Below the pieces are notes generated by a model. It was not told the DNA's origin and did no database searches. It saw only the letters and a list, made by a program, of their open reading frames with translations. Below, one piece after another: positions 17,857-25,738 of a stretch of DNA of 64,000 bases (position 1 is its first letter; each line of letters opens with the position of its first letter). The DNA lies in contig JAAEZH010000023.1 of NCBI GenBank assembly GCA_018222965.1, positions 308 to 64,307 on the forward strand, in the 5' to 3' direction. This stretch comes from Bacteroidota bacterium (GTDB lineage: Bacteria; Bacteroidota; Bacteroidia; Chitinophagales; Saprospiraceae). The position numbers were made by a program, and so were the translations under genes.

Positions 17857-19425
17857 ATGAAAACGCTGCTGCTTTTACCAGCCCTTTTCAGCTTGCCCGC
17901 ACTCCTCCTGGGGCAAAGCTATCAACCCGACCCTTCTTACGGCCAAAATGGGTTTGGGACACACAACTGGGGAACCGGCCTGGTCAATAATTTATATTTA
18001 CACAATGCTACCCTCGATGCTCAAAACCGCATTGTCTTTTCGGGCATGAAAAGCGAAGGGATTCCCAATAAATCGCTTGCTTTTTCCTGTTTTACTGCCA
18101 CGGGTGTAACAGACCTGAGCTTTGGACTGGCAAATGGAGAAATCCAGTATGAGGATTTCATTTATATAGGATCAGCCTATCGGCCACTGATAACCAGGGA
18201 AACAAACAGCTACCAAACGCTCTGCGATTATATAGACCCCTCAGGAAATTCAACAACATTTGCCTTCCAGGTAGATGAAAATGGATTGCCGGATTATTCA
18301 TTTGGCAATCAGGGGACACTAAATCTTTCAAACATAAACCCTGTTTGGATAACCAATGATATCGACAACTACAGTCTTGTTGGTGGTACCTACTACAGTC
18401 TGGAAGACATTGATTTTACCCGACTTCTTCCCGGTGGAACATATGATTCTGATTTTGGCTTTAACGGATTCACCCAGGTTTCAGATCCGGGGGAAACCCA
18501 TTCAATCAGAGGTATGTATCGGGCAGGCGGCAATAAAATCCTCTCGCTCCTATTAACTGAAATACAAGATTCAACAGATGAAATTCTCACCCTGGGAGTC
18601 GTTCGATTAAATGAGGACGGATCGCCTGATCTGACTTTTGGGACTGATGCCGTTTCTTTTCCATATGATCAATTTGAAGACCTTAATGTATGGAACTCCA
18701 CTCAGGACTCGGAAGGACGGATACTTTTATGTGGAAGAATCGAAATGGATTGGGAGTATTACAACTTCCTGGGCAGGCTTACACCGGAAGGACTCCCGGA
18801 CCAAACCTTCGGCGAAAGCGGTTTTATTATCCATCAATTAGGCGCTGCCTACGAGCTCGGTTTTCAGGATGTAGTAGAAAATCTGGATGGACAAATCTTT
18901 ACGATCACCACTACCCCAAATGAAGAGGAAGTGCATTTACTGGAATTCAATCCGGATGGCTCCCTCGTCAATAATCCGGAATCGGTCATCCTGCCCGCCG
19001 GCCCGGAAACAGATGACAGAACTTTCAATGGCCGTTTTTTGGAAGTCGATGACCAAAACAGATTATATGTGGTGGGGAACTCCCTGTATACTCCGGACGT
19101 AAGCAGCGATGTATTCAGTTACCGGCTTACGCAAAACCCCGTATCGACAAAGGACTTGTCTGAAGACCAGGGCTTTAAAATTCACCCAAACCCCACCAAT
19201 GGGGCTATTTCTATCCGCCTTTCGGCGAATGAAGCTTCTGAAATTCAATGTACCCTGATTGCTATGGATGGCAGGCTCATCCAGGACCTGGGAAGCCTTT
19301 CGGCGAAAGCCGGAGAAAACAAACTGGACGTGAATCTGCCGACAAACATTCCAAACGGGATGTATGTCTTACAGATGCAGGGAGAGAAGCGGGTTATCAG
19401 TAAACCGCTGGTGATCCAACGCTAA
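17857..19425 (+). CDS. T9SS-exported delta-60 repeat protein (second paralog)
   Basis: 522 residues with the same plan as its upstream neighbour: signal peptide (LLLLPALFSLPALLLGQS), delta-60 repeats (FGLANGEIQ, FGNQGTLNL, FGFNGFTQV, FGTDAVSFP, FGESGFIIH) and a T9SS type A sorting domain (about 430-522, IHPNPTNGAISIRL to MYVLQMQ). It starts 5 nt after the first paralog, so the two are co-expressed and probably arose by tandem duplication followed by strong divergence. Two motif A copies (19219 and 19297) lie in its sorting domain, encoding LSANE and LSAKAG. A clear terminator follows. Confidence 0.88.
   Translation: MKTLLLLPALFSLPALLLGQSYQPDPSYGQNGFGTHNWGTGLVNNLYLHNATLDAQNRIVFSGMKSEGIPNKSLAFSCFTATGVTDLSFGLANGEIQYEDFIYIGSAYRPLITRETNSYQTLCDYIDPSGNSTTFAFQVDENGLPDYSFGNQGTLNLSNINPVWITNDIDNYSLVGGTYYSLEDIDFTRLLPGGTYDSDFGFNGFTQVSDPGETHSIRGMYRAGGNKILSLLLTEIQDSTDEILTLGVVRLNEDGSPDLTFGTDAVSFPYDQFEDLNVWNSTQDSEGRILLCGRIEMDWEYYNFLGRLTPEGLPDQTFGESGFIIHQLGAAYELGFQDVVENLDGQIFTITTTPNEEEVHLLEFNPDGSLVNNPESVILPAGPETDDRTFNGRFLEVDDQNRLYVVGNSLYTPDVSSDVFSYRLTQNPVSTKDLSEDQGFKIHPNPTNGAISIRLSANEASEIQCTLIAMDGRLIQDLGSLSAKAGENKLDVNLPTNIPNGMYVLQMQGEKRVISKPLVIQR
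19219..19231. repeat. Motif A copy, one mismatch (CTTTCGGCGAATG)
   Basis: 12 of 13 bases match. In the T9SS domain of the second delta-60 gene. Confidence 0.8.
19297..19309. repeat. Motif A copy, perfect (CTTTCGGCGAAAG)
   Basis: Second copy within 80 bp in the same T9SS domain, again translated as LSAK. Confidence 0.9.
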
Positions 19426-19450
19426 AAAACAAAAGAGACGAGGCTTTAGA

Positions 19451-19495
19451 GGGACCCGCGAGGTGATTGCACCAGACGGGTCCCTTGCTTTTTAC
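19451..19495. terminator. Terminator between convergent genes
   Basis: GGGACCCG (19451-19458) pairs with CGGGTCCC (19477-19484), then TTGCTTTTTAC. It ends the delta-60 operon and lies against the stop of the minus-strand dehydrogenase. Confidence 0.88.
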
Positions 19496-20382
19496 TTCTT
19501 AAACGTATCCGCTACAATCAGCTCTTTGCCGCCGTGGGCATAAGAATAGAATCCTTCCCCGGATTTGCGGCCGAGTTTCCCGGCAGTAACCATATTGACC
19601 AGAAGCGGACAGGGCGCATACTTCGGATTGCCGAAGCCATCGTGCAGCACCCGCAGGATCGACAGACAAACATCCAGTCCGATAAAATCAGCCAGTTGCA
19701 AAGGGCCCATAGGATGTGCCATTCCGAGTTTCATGACGGTATCAATTTCTTCCACACCCGCAACGCCTTCAAAAAGGCTGTATATAGCCTCATTGATCAT
19801 CGGCATCAAAATACGGTTGGCTACAAAACCCGGATAGTCATTAACCTCCACCGGTACTTTCGAAAGGTTTTTCGATAGCGACATGATGGTCGTGGTCACT
19901 TCATCGCTGGTCGCATACCCCCGAATCACTTCTACCAGTTTCATAACCGGTACCGGATTCATAAAATGCATGCCGATCACTTTCTCTGCCCGGTTGGTCA
20001 CCGAAGCAATCGCCGTGATCGAAATAGAGGAAGTATTGGTAGCCAAAATGGCCTTTTGCGGAGCAGCTTTATCCAGGGCCCGAAAGATATTCAGTTTCAG
20101 ATCCATATTCTCAGTGGCAGCTTCTACTACCAGATCCGCATCCTTCACCCCTTCTGCCATATCAGTGAAGGTGGTGATATTATTGAGGGTTTCCTGTTTT
20201 TTATCGGATGTGATCTTCTCTTTGGCGACCATGCGATCCAGGTTCTTCCCGATGGTAGCCAGTGCACGGTCAAGTGCATCCTGCTGTACATCGATCAAAT
20301 TAACGGCATAATCATTCATCGCAAATACATGTGCGATGCCATTGCCCATTGTTCCTGCTCCGATTACCGAAACATGCTTCAT
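19492..20382 (-). CDS. 3-hydroxyacyl-CoA dehydrogenase (3-hydroxybutyryl-CoA dehydrogenase type)
   Basis: 296 residues. Rossmann NAD motif VIGAGTMGNGIAHVFA at the N-terminus (about 5-20), the catalytic-region IGMHFMNPVPVMKLVE with the active His, NDYPGFVANRILMPMINEA, and the C-terminal domain motif HPMGPLQLADFIGLD. It oxidises L-3-hydroxyacyl-CoA with NAD and serves fatty-acid oxidation or butyrate-type metabolism. The start was put at the ATG at 20382 because the family starts directly before the Rossmann strand; the open frame reaches 20421. The RluA-type gene ends 43 bp upstream, so both are likely on one transcript. Confidence 0.95.
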   Translation of the reverse strand: MKHVSVIGAGTMGNGIAHVFAMNDYAVNLIDVQQDALDRALATIGKNLDRMVAKEKITSDKKQETLNNITTFTDMAEGVKDADLVVEAATENMDLKLNIFRALDKAAPQKAILATNTSSISITAIASVTNRAEKVIGMHFMNPVPVMKLVEVIRGYATSDEVTTTIMSLSKNLSKVPVEVNDYPGFVANRILMPMINEAIYSLFEGVAGVEEIDTVMKLGMAHPMGPLQLADFIGLDVCLSILRVLHDGFGNPKYAPCPLLVNMVTAGKLGRKSGEGFYSYAHGGKELIVADTFKK

Positions 20383-20424
20383 ACTGTTGGTTTTATTTTG
20401 GTTTTGAAGTTGCTCAAACAACTT

Positions 20425-21123
20425 TTAAATCAAATGCTGAAATTTTTTCCACACCTGCAATTCCATCGGTGGATCTGCCTCAATATATACCGGCTCCTTT
20501 TTTACCGGATGTACAAAAGAAAGGCTCCTGCAATGCAAACAGATAGTTCCGTCTTCGGTTGGCTGATCGGCCCCATATTTTATGTCTCCATAAATAGGGG
20601 TTCCCATACTGCTCAATTGTACCCGAATCTGATGCGGACGGCCGGTAATGGGATTGACCTTCAGCAGATGTGATCCATCTACACTGGCCAGCAAAGAATA
20701 ATCCAGATCTGCCTTTTTAGCATCCGAATGCCGTTTGCTGGGTTTATCCAGGGCCGTCGATTTATTGATCTCCCGGTTCTTGTAAATATAGTGCGTAAGG
20801 TGTCCGGTATAGGGATTGGGCCTTTCGCGGGTCACCGCCCAATAAGTCTTCTCAATCTCCCGATCGCGAAACAATTTGTTCATGCGCTCAAGTCCTTTGC
20901 TTGTTCGGGCAAAGACCACCACGCCGCTCACCGGACGATCCAGGCGGTGGATCACCCCCAGAAAAACCGCACCGGGTTTGTTGTAACGGTCGCGAATATA
21001 ATCCTTCACGTATTCCACCAATGGACGGTCGCCCGTCTGATCACCCTGAACCAGCCAGCCGGCCGGCTTGTTTACAGCAATGAGGTGGTTATCTTCGTGC
21101 AGGATCTGTAAGTATGGATTCAT
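20425..21123 (-). CDS. RluA-family pseudouridine synthase
   Basis: 232 residues. The RluA catalytic motif HRLDRPVSGVVVFA (about 79-92, Asp is the nucleophile) is intact, with LQILHEDNHLIAVNKPAGW at the N-terminus and NPITGRPHQIRVQLSSMGTPIYGD near the C-terminus. It isomerises uridine in rRNA or tRNA; target position unknown. There is no S4 domain, so it resembles the short RluA/TruC-like group. The start at 21123 matches the family and lies only 5 bp downstream of a perfect -7 box, implying a leaderless or nearly leaderless mRNA. Confidence 0.93.
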   Translation of the reverse strand: MNPYLQILHEDNHLIAVNKPAGWLVQGDQTGDRPLVEYVKDYIRDRYNKPGAVFLGVIHRLDRPVSGVVVFARTSKGLERMNKLFRDREIEKTYWAVTRERPNPYTGHLTHYIYKNREINKSTALDKPSKRHSDAKKADLDYSLLASVDGSHLLKVNPITGRPHQIRVQLSSMGTPIYGDIKYGADQPTEDGTICLHCRSLSFVHPVKKEPVYIEADPPMELQVWKKFQHLI

Positions 21124-21528
21124 GCTGCAAAAGTAAGAGTATGTTTGGACATTTTTACCGGACAACTTGAAGACTAACCGGATTGTACCGTTTTCCTCCT
21201 TTGGGTTGATTAATTGGGATTGATGTTTTCTTATCGGCCTTAGCTGGTGAGCGTCAAAAAAATGGTGAAAAAATGGCGGCCAGCGCTTCCCCATTGAGAC
21301 TTGCCCTATAGATTTTGAGATGCCTGCAGAATTCAGCCCTAACATCTGCTTTTGAGCTTTGATAGAGGGTAAGCAGGCAAGCGGCTTGGGAAGCGATAGC
21401 TATTTTTTCATCATTTTTAGTGAGGCAGGTACAGCCTTGATTTTTTGCCTCTTTTTATCAAGAAAAAAGAGGGCACCCTGCAAGGGAAATAAAGATTCAT
21501 TGATTAAAATCTAAACGACTTTCGTCGA
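21124..21528. other. Divergent intergenic region with A/T-rich hairpin
   Basis: About 400 bp between the RluA-type gene and mqnD. The only clear structure is a hairpin GCCTCTTTTT (21447-21456) / AAAAAGAGGGC (21464-21474) with one bulged G. T-runs precede rather than follow the stem, so it is not a normal terminator. No small gene or riboswitch is recognised. Confidence 0.5.
21128..21135 (-). promoter_or_regulatory. -7 box of the pseudouridine synthase promoter (leaderless mRNA suggested)
   Basis: TACTTTTG on the minus strand matches TAnnTTTG. The start codon follows after 4 bp, so transcription should begin at or next to the ATG. Confidence 0.6.
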
Positions 21529-22365
21529 ATGCAAATACAACTTGGTTTCAGCCCCTGTCCTAACGACACATTTATCTTCGATGCGCTCATTCACCAGCGA
21601 ATCGACACCGGAAATCTTACCTTTAAAGCGGTCATGGAAGACGTGGAAGCCCTAAACCGCATGGCCCTCCGGGGAGAACTTGAAATGACTAAACTCAGTT
21701 TTCATGCATTGGGCCATATGCTGGACAAATACCAGTTGCTCGATGCCGGAAGTGCACTGGGCAAAGGGGTAGGCCCCCTTTTGATTGCCAGGAAACCGCT
21801 CAGCCGGGAAGAGATCATCAAAGGACCCATTGCCATCCCCGGCAAATACACAACGGCCAATTTCCTGCTGGGACTTGCTTATCCGGAGGCGAAAAACAAA
21901 GTAGAGATACTTTTCTCCGATATTGAAGATGCTGTCCTTAGCGGAAAAGTAACCGCAGGACTCATCATTCACGAAAACCGCTTCACCTACCAGGACAAAG
22001 GACTGGTCAAACTCATCGACTGCGGCGAATTCTGGGAAAGCAAAACCGGCCTGCCCATACCTCTCGGCGGTATCTGTGTGCGCAGAGATCTCCCGGATGC
22101 AGTTAAGCAAGACATCAACAGACTCCTTCGGCAATCCGTAGAATACGCTTTCGCGAATCCCAAAGAAAGCCTGCCTTTCATCCGGGCACACGCCCAGGAA
22201 ATGGAAGAAGAAGTCATGTATAAACACATCGAGCTTTACGTCAATGATTACTCAGTCGATCTGGGAGCAGAAGGAAGGAAGGCTGTTGCTAAGATGTTTG
22301 AGAAAGCGGTCGAGCTGGAGTTGATTCCGGCCTTTGAAGGGGAGGTTTTTGTAAAAGAGGGTTGA
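21529..22365 (+). CDS. mqnD: 1,4-dihydroxy-6-naphthoate synthase (futalosine menaquinone pathway)
   Basis: 278 residues of the MqnA/MqnD periplasmic-binding-like fold. The N-terminus LGFSPCPNDTFIFDALIH and TKLSFHALGHMLDKYQLLDAGSALGKGVGP are characteristic of MqnD, which converts cyclic de-hypoxanthine futalosine to 1,4-dihydroxy-6-naphthoate. GKYTTANFLL and AGLIIHENRFTYQ support it. Its presence says that the organism makes menaquinone by the futalosine route. No other mqn gene lies in the window. The sister motif CGCTTTCGCGAATC lies inside (22146-22159). Its stop codon is formed by the first GGTTGAG box of a downstream repeat. Confidence 0.95.
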   Translation: MQIQLGFSPCPNDTFIFDALIHQRIDTGNLTFKAVMEDVEALNRMALRGELEMTKLSFHALGHMLDKYQLLDAGSALGKGVGPLLIARKPLSREEIIKGPIAIPGKYTTANFLLGLAYPEAKNKVEILFSDIEDAVLSGKVTAGLIIHENRFTYQDKGLVKLIDCGEFWESKTGLPIPLGGICVRRDLPDAVKQDINRLLRQSVEYAFANPKESLPFIRAHAQEMEEEVMYKHIELYVNDYSVDLGAEGRKAVAKMFEKAVELELIPAFEGEVFVKEG

Positions 22366-22868
22366 GGTTGGGGGAGGTCGTTACCTCACTTTGCTCGGTA
22401 TCTCCGGTTGAGTCGTCCGCCTGTGGCGAACGGTGGGTTGAGCAGAGTCACATTCGTAGCACAATATACCTTCCACCTATTTACGGAACAAACGGAATCA
22501 ACGGGAAGAACAGAATCAACGGAATCAACGACACCAACGCAACCAACCCCTACACCAGTTCACCATTTCACTTATCCGTTCCACGTCGGACGTACCACGT
22601 TTTACGGAATCAACAGGAAGAACAGAATCAACGGAAAGAACGGTACCAACGCAACCAACCCCTACACCAGTTCACCATTTCACTTATCCGTTCCACGTCG
22701 GACGTACCACGTTTTACGGAACCAACGGGAAGAACGGAAAGAACGGAACCGACGCATTAAACGTATTAAACGATTCGAATTTACTACATTTGCTTGTCCG
22801 AAAAAAGTTAGCAGGCTGAGCCCTGATTTTGCTGACTTTTATGTCATGATCAAATAAAACACACATTC
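22366..22868. repeat. Repeat-rich spacer: GGTTGAG hairpin, tandem ACGGAAC-type repeats, 73-bp duplication
   Basis: Three layers. At 22406-22442 a GGTTGAG - hairpin CGTCCGCC-TGT-GGCGAACG - GGTTGAG module. From about 22481 to 22775 degenerate hexamer-like repeats (ACGGAA, GGAATCAAC, GGGAAGAAC). Within them a block of about 73 bp, starting ACGCAACCAACCCCTACACC and ending TACCACGTTTTACGGAA, occurs twice (near 22537-22609 and 22647-22719). Two overlapping reading frames of 130-150 codons run through the block, but their products are repetitive and I do not take them as genes. The ald -7 box is at the right end. Confidence 0.85.
22785..22792 (+). promoter_or_regulatory. ald: -7 box for alanine dehydrogenase
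   Basis: TACATTTG matches TAnnTTTG. The ATG is 77 bp downstream. The last ACGTATTAAACG repeat units lie just upstream, in the position of the -33 region. Confidence 0.6.
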
Positions 22869-23981
22869 ATGGTAATTGGAGTACCTAAGGAGATTAAAAA
22901 CAACGAAAACCGCGTCGCTTTAACCCCGGCCGGTGTGCTCGAACTCAAAAAACACGGGCATAAAGTTTATGTCCAGGCAACAGCTGGTGAAGGCAGCGGA
23001 TTCGCAGATGAAGAATACGAAAAAGCCGGTGCCAGTATGCTTCCCACGATTGAAGAAGTATACGATATTGCCGATATGATTATTAAGGTAAAGGAGCCTA
23101 TTGAGCCCGAATACAAGCTCATCAAAAAAGACCAGCTTGTATTTACCTATTTCCACTTTGCTTCATACGAGCCACTCACCAATGCCATGATTGAATCAGG
23201 CGCCGTTTGCCTGGCTTATGAAACAGTAGAATTGCCTGACCGCAGCCTCCCACTTTTGGTTCCCATGTCGGAAGTAGCCGGACGTATGGCTATCCAGGAA
23301 GGGGCCAAATACCTCGAGAAGCCGGTGAAAGGTCGCGGCGTATTGCTCGGCGGTGTACCAGGTGTTCCTCCGGGTAAAGTACTTGTTCTTGGTGGTGGTG
23401 TGGTTGGAACCCAGGCTGCTAAGATGGCCGCCGGATTGGGTGCCCAGGTAACCATTATGGATATCAACCTCAACCGCCTGCGTTACCTCAATGATGTAAT
23501 GCCGGCTAATGTCGTTACGCTCTTTTCCAATGAGTTTAACATCCGCAAACACATTGAAGACAGTGACCTGATTGTCGGAGCTGTATTGATTCCGGGTGCC
23601 AAAGCACCGAACCTCATCACCAGAGACATGTTAAAGGACATGAACCCGGGAACAGTACTGGTAGATGTTGCTGTTGACCAGGGTGGATGTATCGAAACCT
23701 GTAAGCCTACGACCCACGAAGATCCGGTTTATATCATCGATGATGTGGTACACTATTGTGTTGCCAATATGCCGGGTGCTGTACCCTATACTTCTACCAT
23801 TGCGCTGACAAACGCGACCCTGCCTTACGCCATTCAACTGGCAAACAAAGGCTGGCAGAAAGCTTGTCGCGACAATAAACCCCTTCGCCTCGGACTCAAT
23901 GTCGTTAATGGCAAAGTGGTATACAAAGGCGTAGCCGATGCATTCGATCTTCCATTCACGGAAGTGGAAGACATACTGTAA
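22869..23981 (+). CDS. ald: Alanine dehydrogenase
   Basis: 370 residues, the usual length. It reversibly deaminates L-alanine to pyruvate and ammonia with NAD. The start [21 protein letters not shown] is diagnostic; the substrate lysine in [11 protein letters not shown] and histidine in FTYFHFAS are present, as are the NAD-binding [20 protein letters not shown] (about 174-193) and the [12 protein letters not shown] loop with the catalytic Asp. The ornithine aminotransferase gene follows after 19 bp, giving an amino-acid catabolism operon that feeds pyruvate and glutamate semialdehyde into central metabolism. Confidence 0.97.
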   Translation: MVIGVPKEIKNNENRVALTPAGVLELKKHGHKVYVQATAGEGSGFADEEYEKAGASMLPTIEEVYDIADMIIKVKEPIEPEYKLIKKDQLVFTYFHFASYEPLTNAMIESGAVCLAYETVELPDRSLPLLVPMSEVAGRMAIQEGAKYLEKPVKGRGVLLGGVPGVPPGKVLVLGGGVVGTQAAKMAAGLGAQVTIMDINLNRLRYLNDVMPANVVTLFSNEFNIRKHIEDSDLIVGAVLIPGAKAPNLITRDMLKDMNPGTVLVDVAVDQGGCIETCKPTTHEDPVYIIDDVVHYCVANMPGAVPYTSTIALTNATLPYAIQLANKGWQKACRDNKPLRLGLNVVNGKVVYKGVADAFDLPFTEVEDIL

Positions 23982-24000
23982 TCCTTCAAAATACGAACAT

Positions 24001-25281
24001 ATGCTGACCAAAACACATAATTCGAAAGAGCTGATGCAACTGGAAGACCGCTACGGGGCGCATAATTACCACCCCCTGCCGGTCGTACTCAGTCGCGGTG
24101 AAGGCGTCTATGTCTGGGATGCAGAAGGCAAACGTTATTACGATTTTCTTTCTGCTTATTCTGCAGTCAACCAGGGTCACTGTCACCCGCGCATTATTGC
24201 TGCTTTGCAGGAACAAGCCGGACGACTTACACTAACTTCCCGCGCTTTTTACAGCGACCAACTCGGCGTGTATGAAAAATACATGAGTGAATACTTCGGA
24301 TTCGATAAGATCCTCCCGATGAATACGGGTGCCGAAGCCGTTGAAACAGCTTTGAAGATCTGTCGGAAGTGGAGTTATGATGTAAAAGGCATTCCGGAAA
24401 ATCAAGGGCATATAATTGTGTGTGGTCAGAATTTCCACGGACGAACAACAACCATCATATCCTTTTCCTCTGATCAGAATGCAAAAGGAAATTTTGGTCC
24501 GTATACACCCGGGTTTATCTCCATAGAATACAATGATCTAGATGCGCTGGAGAATCTGCTCGAAGAAAAAGGCGAAGAAATTGCCGGATTCCTCGTTGAG
24601 CCAATCCAGGGAGAAGCCGGAGTAAATGTTCCTGCCGACGATTATCTGGCCAAAGCAGCTGCCCTGTGTAAAAAACACAATGTGCTCTTCCTGGCTGATG
24701 AGATCCAGACAGGTGTAGCCCGCACCGGAAGCCTGCTTCGGGTTTGTGGCGATTGTAGTTGTGCCGGCCATTGCGAAAAGCAGGAAACCTATGTTCGTCC
24801 GGATATCCTGATTCTCGGGAAAGCCCTTTCCGGAGGAGTTTACCCCGTATCAGCCGTTTTGGCCGACGATCACATCATGAATGTGATTAAACCCGGCCAG
24901 CACGGTAGTACTTTCGGTGGAAATCCGCTTGCCTGCCACGTAGCCATGACGGCTCTGGAGGTGATCCGGGATGAAAAGCTGGCTCAGAATGCACGCGCAT
25001 TGGGCAAACGCTTCCGCGCCCGCATGGAAGAACTGGCCAATAAGAGTGATCTGGTTACACTGGTGCGAGGCAAAGGACTGCTCAACGCTATTGTGATCAA
25101 CGACAGTCCGGACTCGTCTACCGCCTGGGACATTTGCGTGGGATTGCGGGATAACGGCCTTTTGGCAAAACCGACACATGGCAACATCATTCGTTTTGCG
25201 CCGCCACTCGTCATGAGTGAAACACAGCTCGAAGAATGTTGCGACATCATTGAAAAGACGATACTGGAGTTTAAGAAATAA
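24001..25281 (+). CDS. rocD: Ornithine--oxo-acid aminotransferase with a cysteine-rich insertion
   Basis: 426 residues, class III PLP aminotransferase converting ornithine to glutamate-5-semialdehyde. Recognised by [37 protein letters not shown], the glycine-rich [19 protein letters not shown], and PLP lysine in [15 protein letters not shown]. The start at 24001 fits the family; the frame runs 63 bp further up into ald. Odd feature: between ARTGSLL and [15 protein letters not shown] there is an insert [14 protein letters not shown] with a CxxCxCxxxC pattern, absent from the human and Bacillus enzymes as I know them; it could bind a metal. Second gene of the ald operon, closed by a terminator. 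Confidence 0.93.
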   Translation: MLTKTHNSKELMQLEDRYGAHNYHPLPVVLSRGEGVYVWDAEGKRYYDFLSAYSAVNQGHCHPRIIAALQEQAGRLTLTSRAFYSDQLGVYEKYMSEYFGFDKILPMNTGAEAVETALKICRKWSYDVKGIPENQGHIIVCGQNFHGRTTTIISFSSDQNAKGNFGPYTPGFISIEYNDLDALENLLEEKGEEIAGFLVEPIQGEAGVNVPADDYLAKAAALCKKHNVLFLADEIQTGVARTGSLLRVCGDCSCAGHCEKQETYVRPDILILGKALSGGVYPVSAVLADDHIMNVIKPGQHGSTFGGNPLACHVAMTALEVIRDEKLAQNARALGKRFRARMEELANKSDLVTLVRGKGLLNAIVINDSPDSSTAWDICVGLRDNGLLAKPTHGNIIRFAPPLVMSETQLEECCDIIEKTILEFKK

Positions 25282-25292
25282 TGGATAATCGG

Positions 25293-25324
25293 AAAGGCTG
25301 CTGCATTTATTGGGGCAGCCTTTT
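25293..25324 (+). terminator. Terminator of the ald-rocD operon
   Basis: AAAGGCTGC (25293-25301) pairs with GCAGCCTTT (25315-25323), followed by TCTG. The T-run is short. Confidence 0.75.
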
Positions 25325-25738
25325 CTGTGTCCGGAGCATAAGGCAGGCTTAGGAATAGGAAGTAAGTAAAACAAAAATCTGCGCCATCCGGGTAATCTGT
25401 GATTCTAAACTCAAGAGCAGACAGACACCTCTAAACTCCTGCCTCCATTCGCCGAAAGGCAAAAAACAAGCTGCTGTTGAATACATTAATTTTTCATAAA
25501 TTCGTCGCAGCGGCTCCGGAAAATTGGAAGAAATCAGACTAACCGAAGTGGAAGATACGTTTGTACCGGAGCACCGCCCTGTCTCTGCATTTCCATAAAT
25601 TACAGAGCAACTGGATTGAAAAAGAATGGCAAATCATATATAATCGGGGATGAAATCAGTCTTTTGGCAGAATTCTTACCTTCTTTGCCGTATCTTTTCA
25701 AGATCCATCAGGTTTGAGTATGTAAACCAAAAAAACTT
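25325..25738. other. Intergenic region with one motif A copy
   Basis: No gene is convincing. It contains CATTCGCCGAAAG (25446-25458), the only intergenic copy of motif A, with one mismatch. A frame of about 33 codons ending at 25582 reads like a coding remnant but has no ATG. The sequence TACCTTCTTTG near 25678 is a poor promoter match for the next gene. Confidence 0.5.
25446..25458. repeat. Motif A copy, one mismatch (CATTCGCCGAAAG)
   Basis: 12 of 13 bases match; the only copy found outside coding sequence in this window. Confidence 0.75.

Noticed and set aside
18806-18818. CCTTCGGCGAAAG as another motif A copy
   Set aside because: One mismatch only, but it encodes the conserved TFGES of a delta-60 repeat, so protein constraint explains it; not counted.
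22362-22857. Two overlapping reading frames of 132 and 149 codons in the mqnD-ald spacer
   Set aside because: Both are translations of tandem repeats (NGTN, GKNRING, TYHV units) with no conserved protein character; one begins inside mqnD. Treated as repeat DNA.
25485-25582. Possible small gene or gene remnant ending VPEHRPVSAFP
   Set aside because: About 33 codons without an ATG, no ribosome-binding context and no recognised family; left as spacer.
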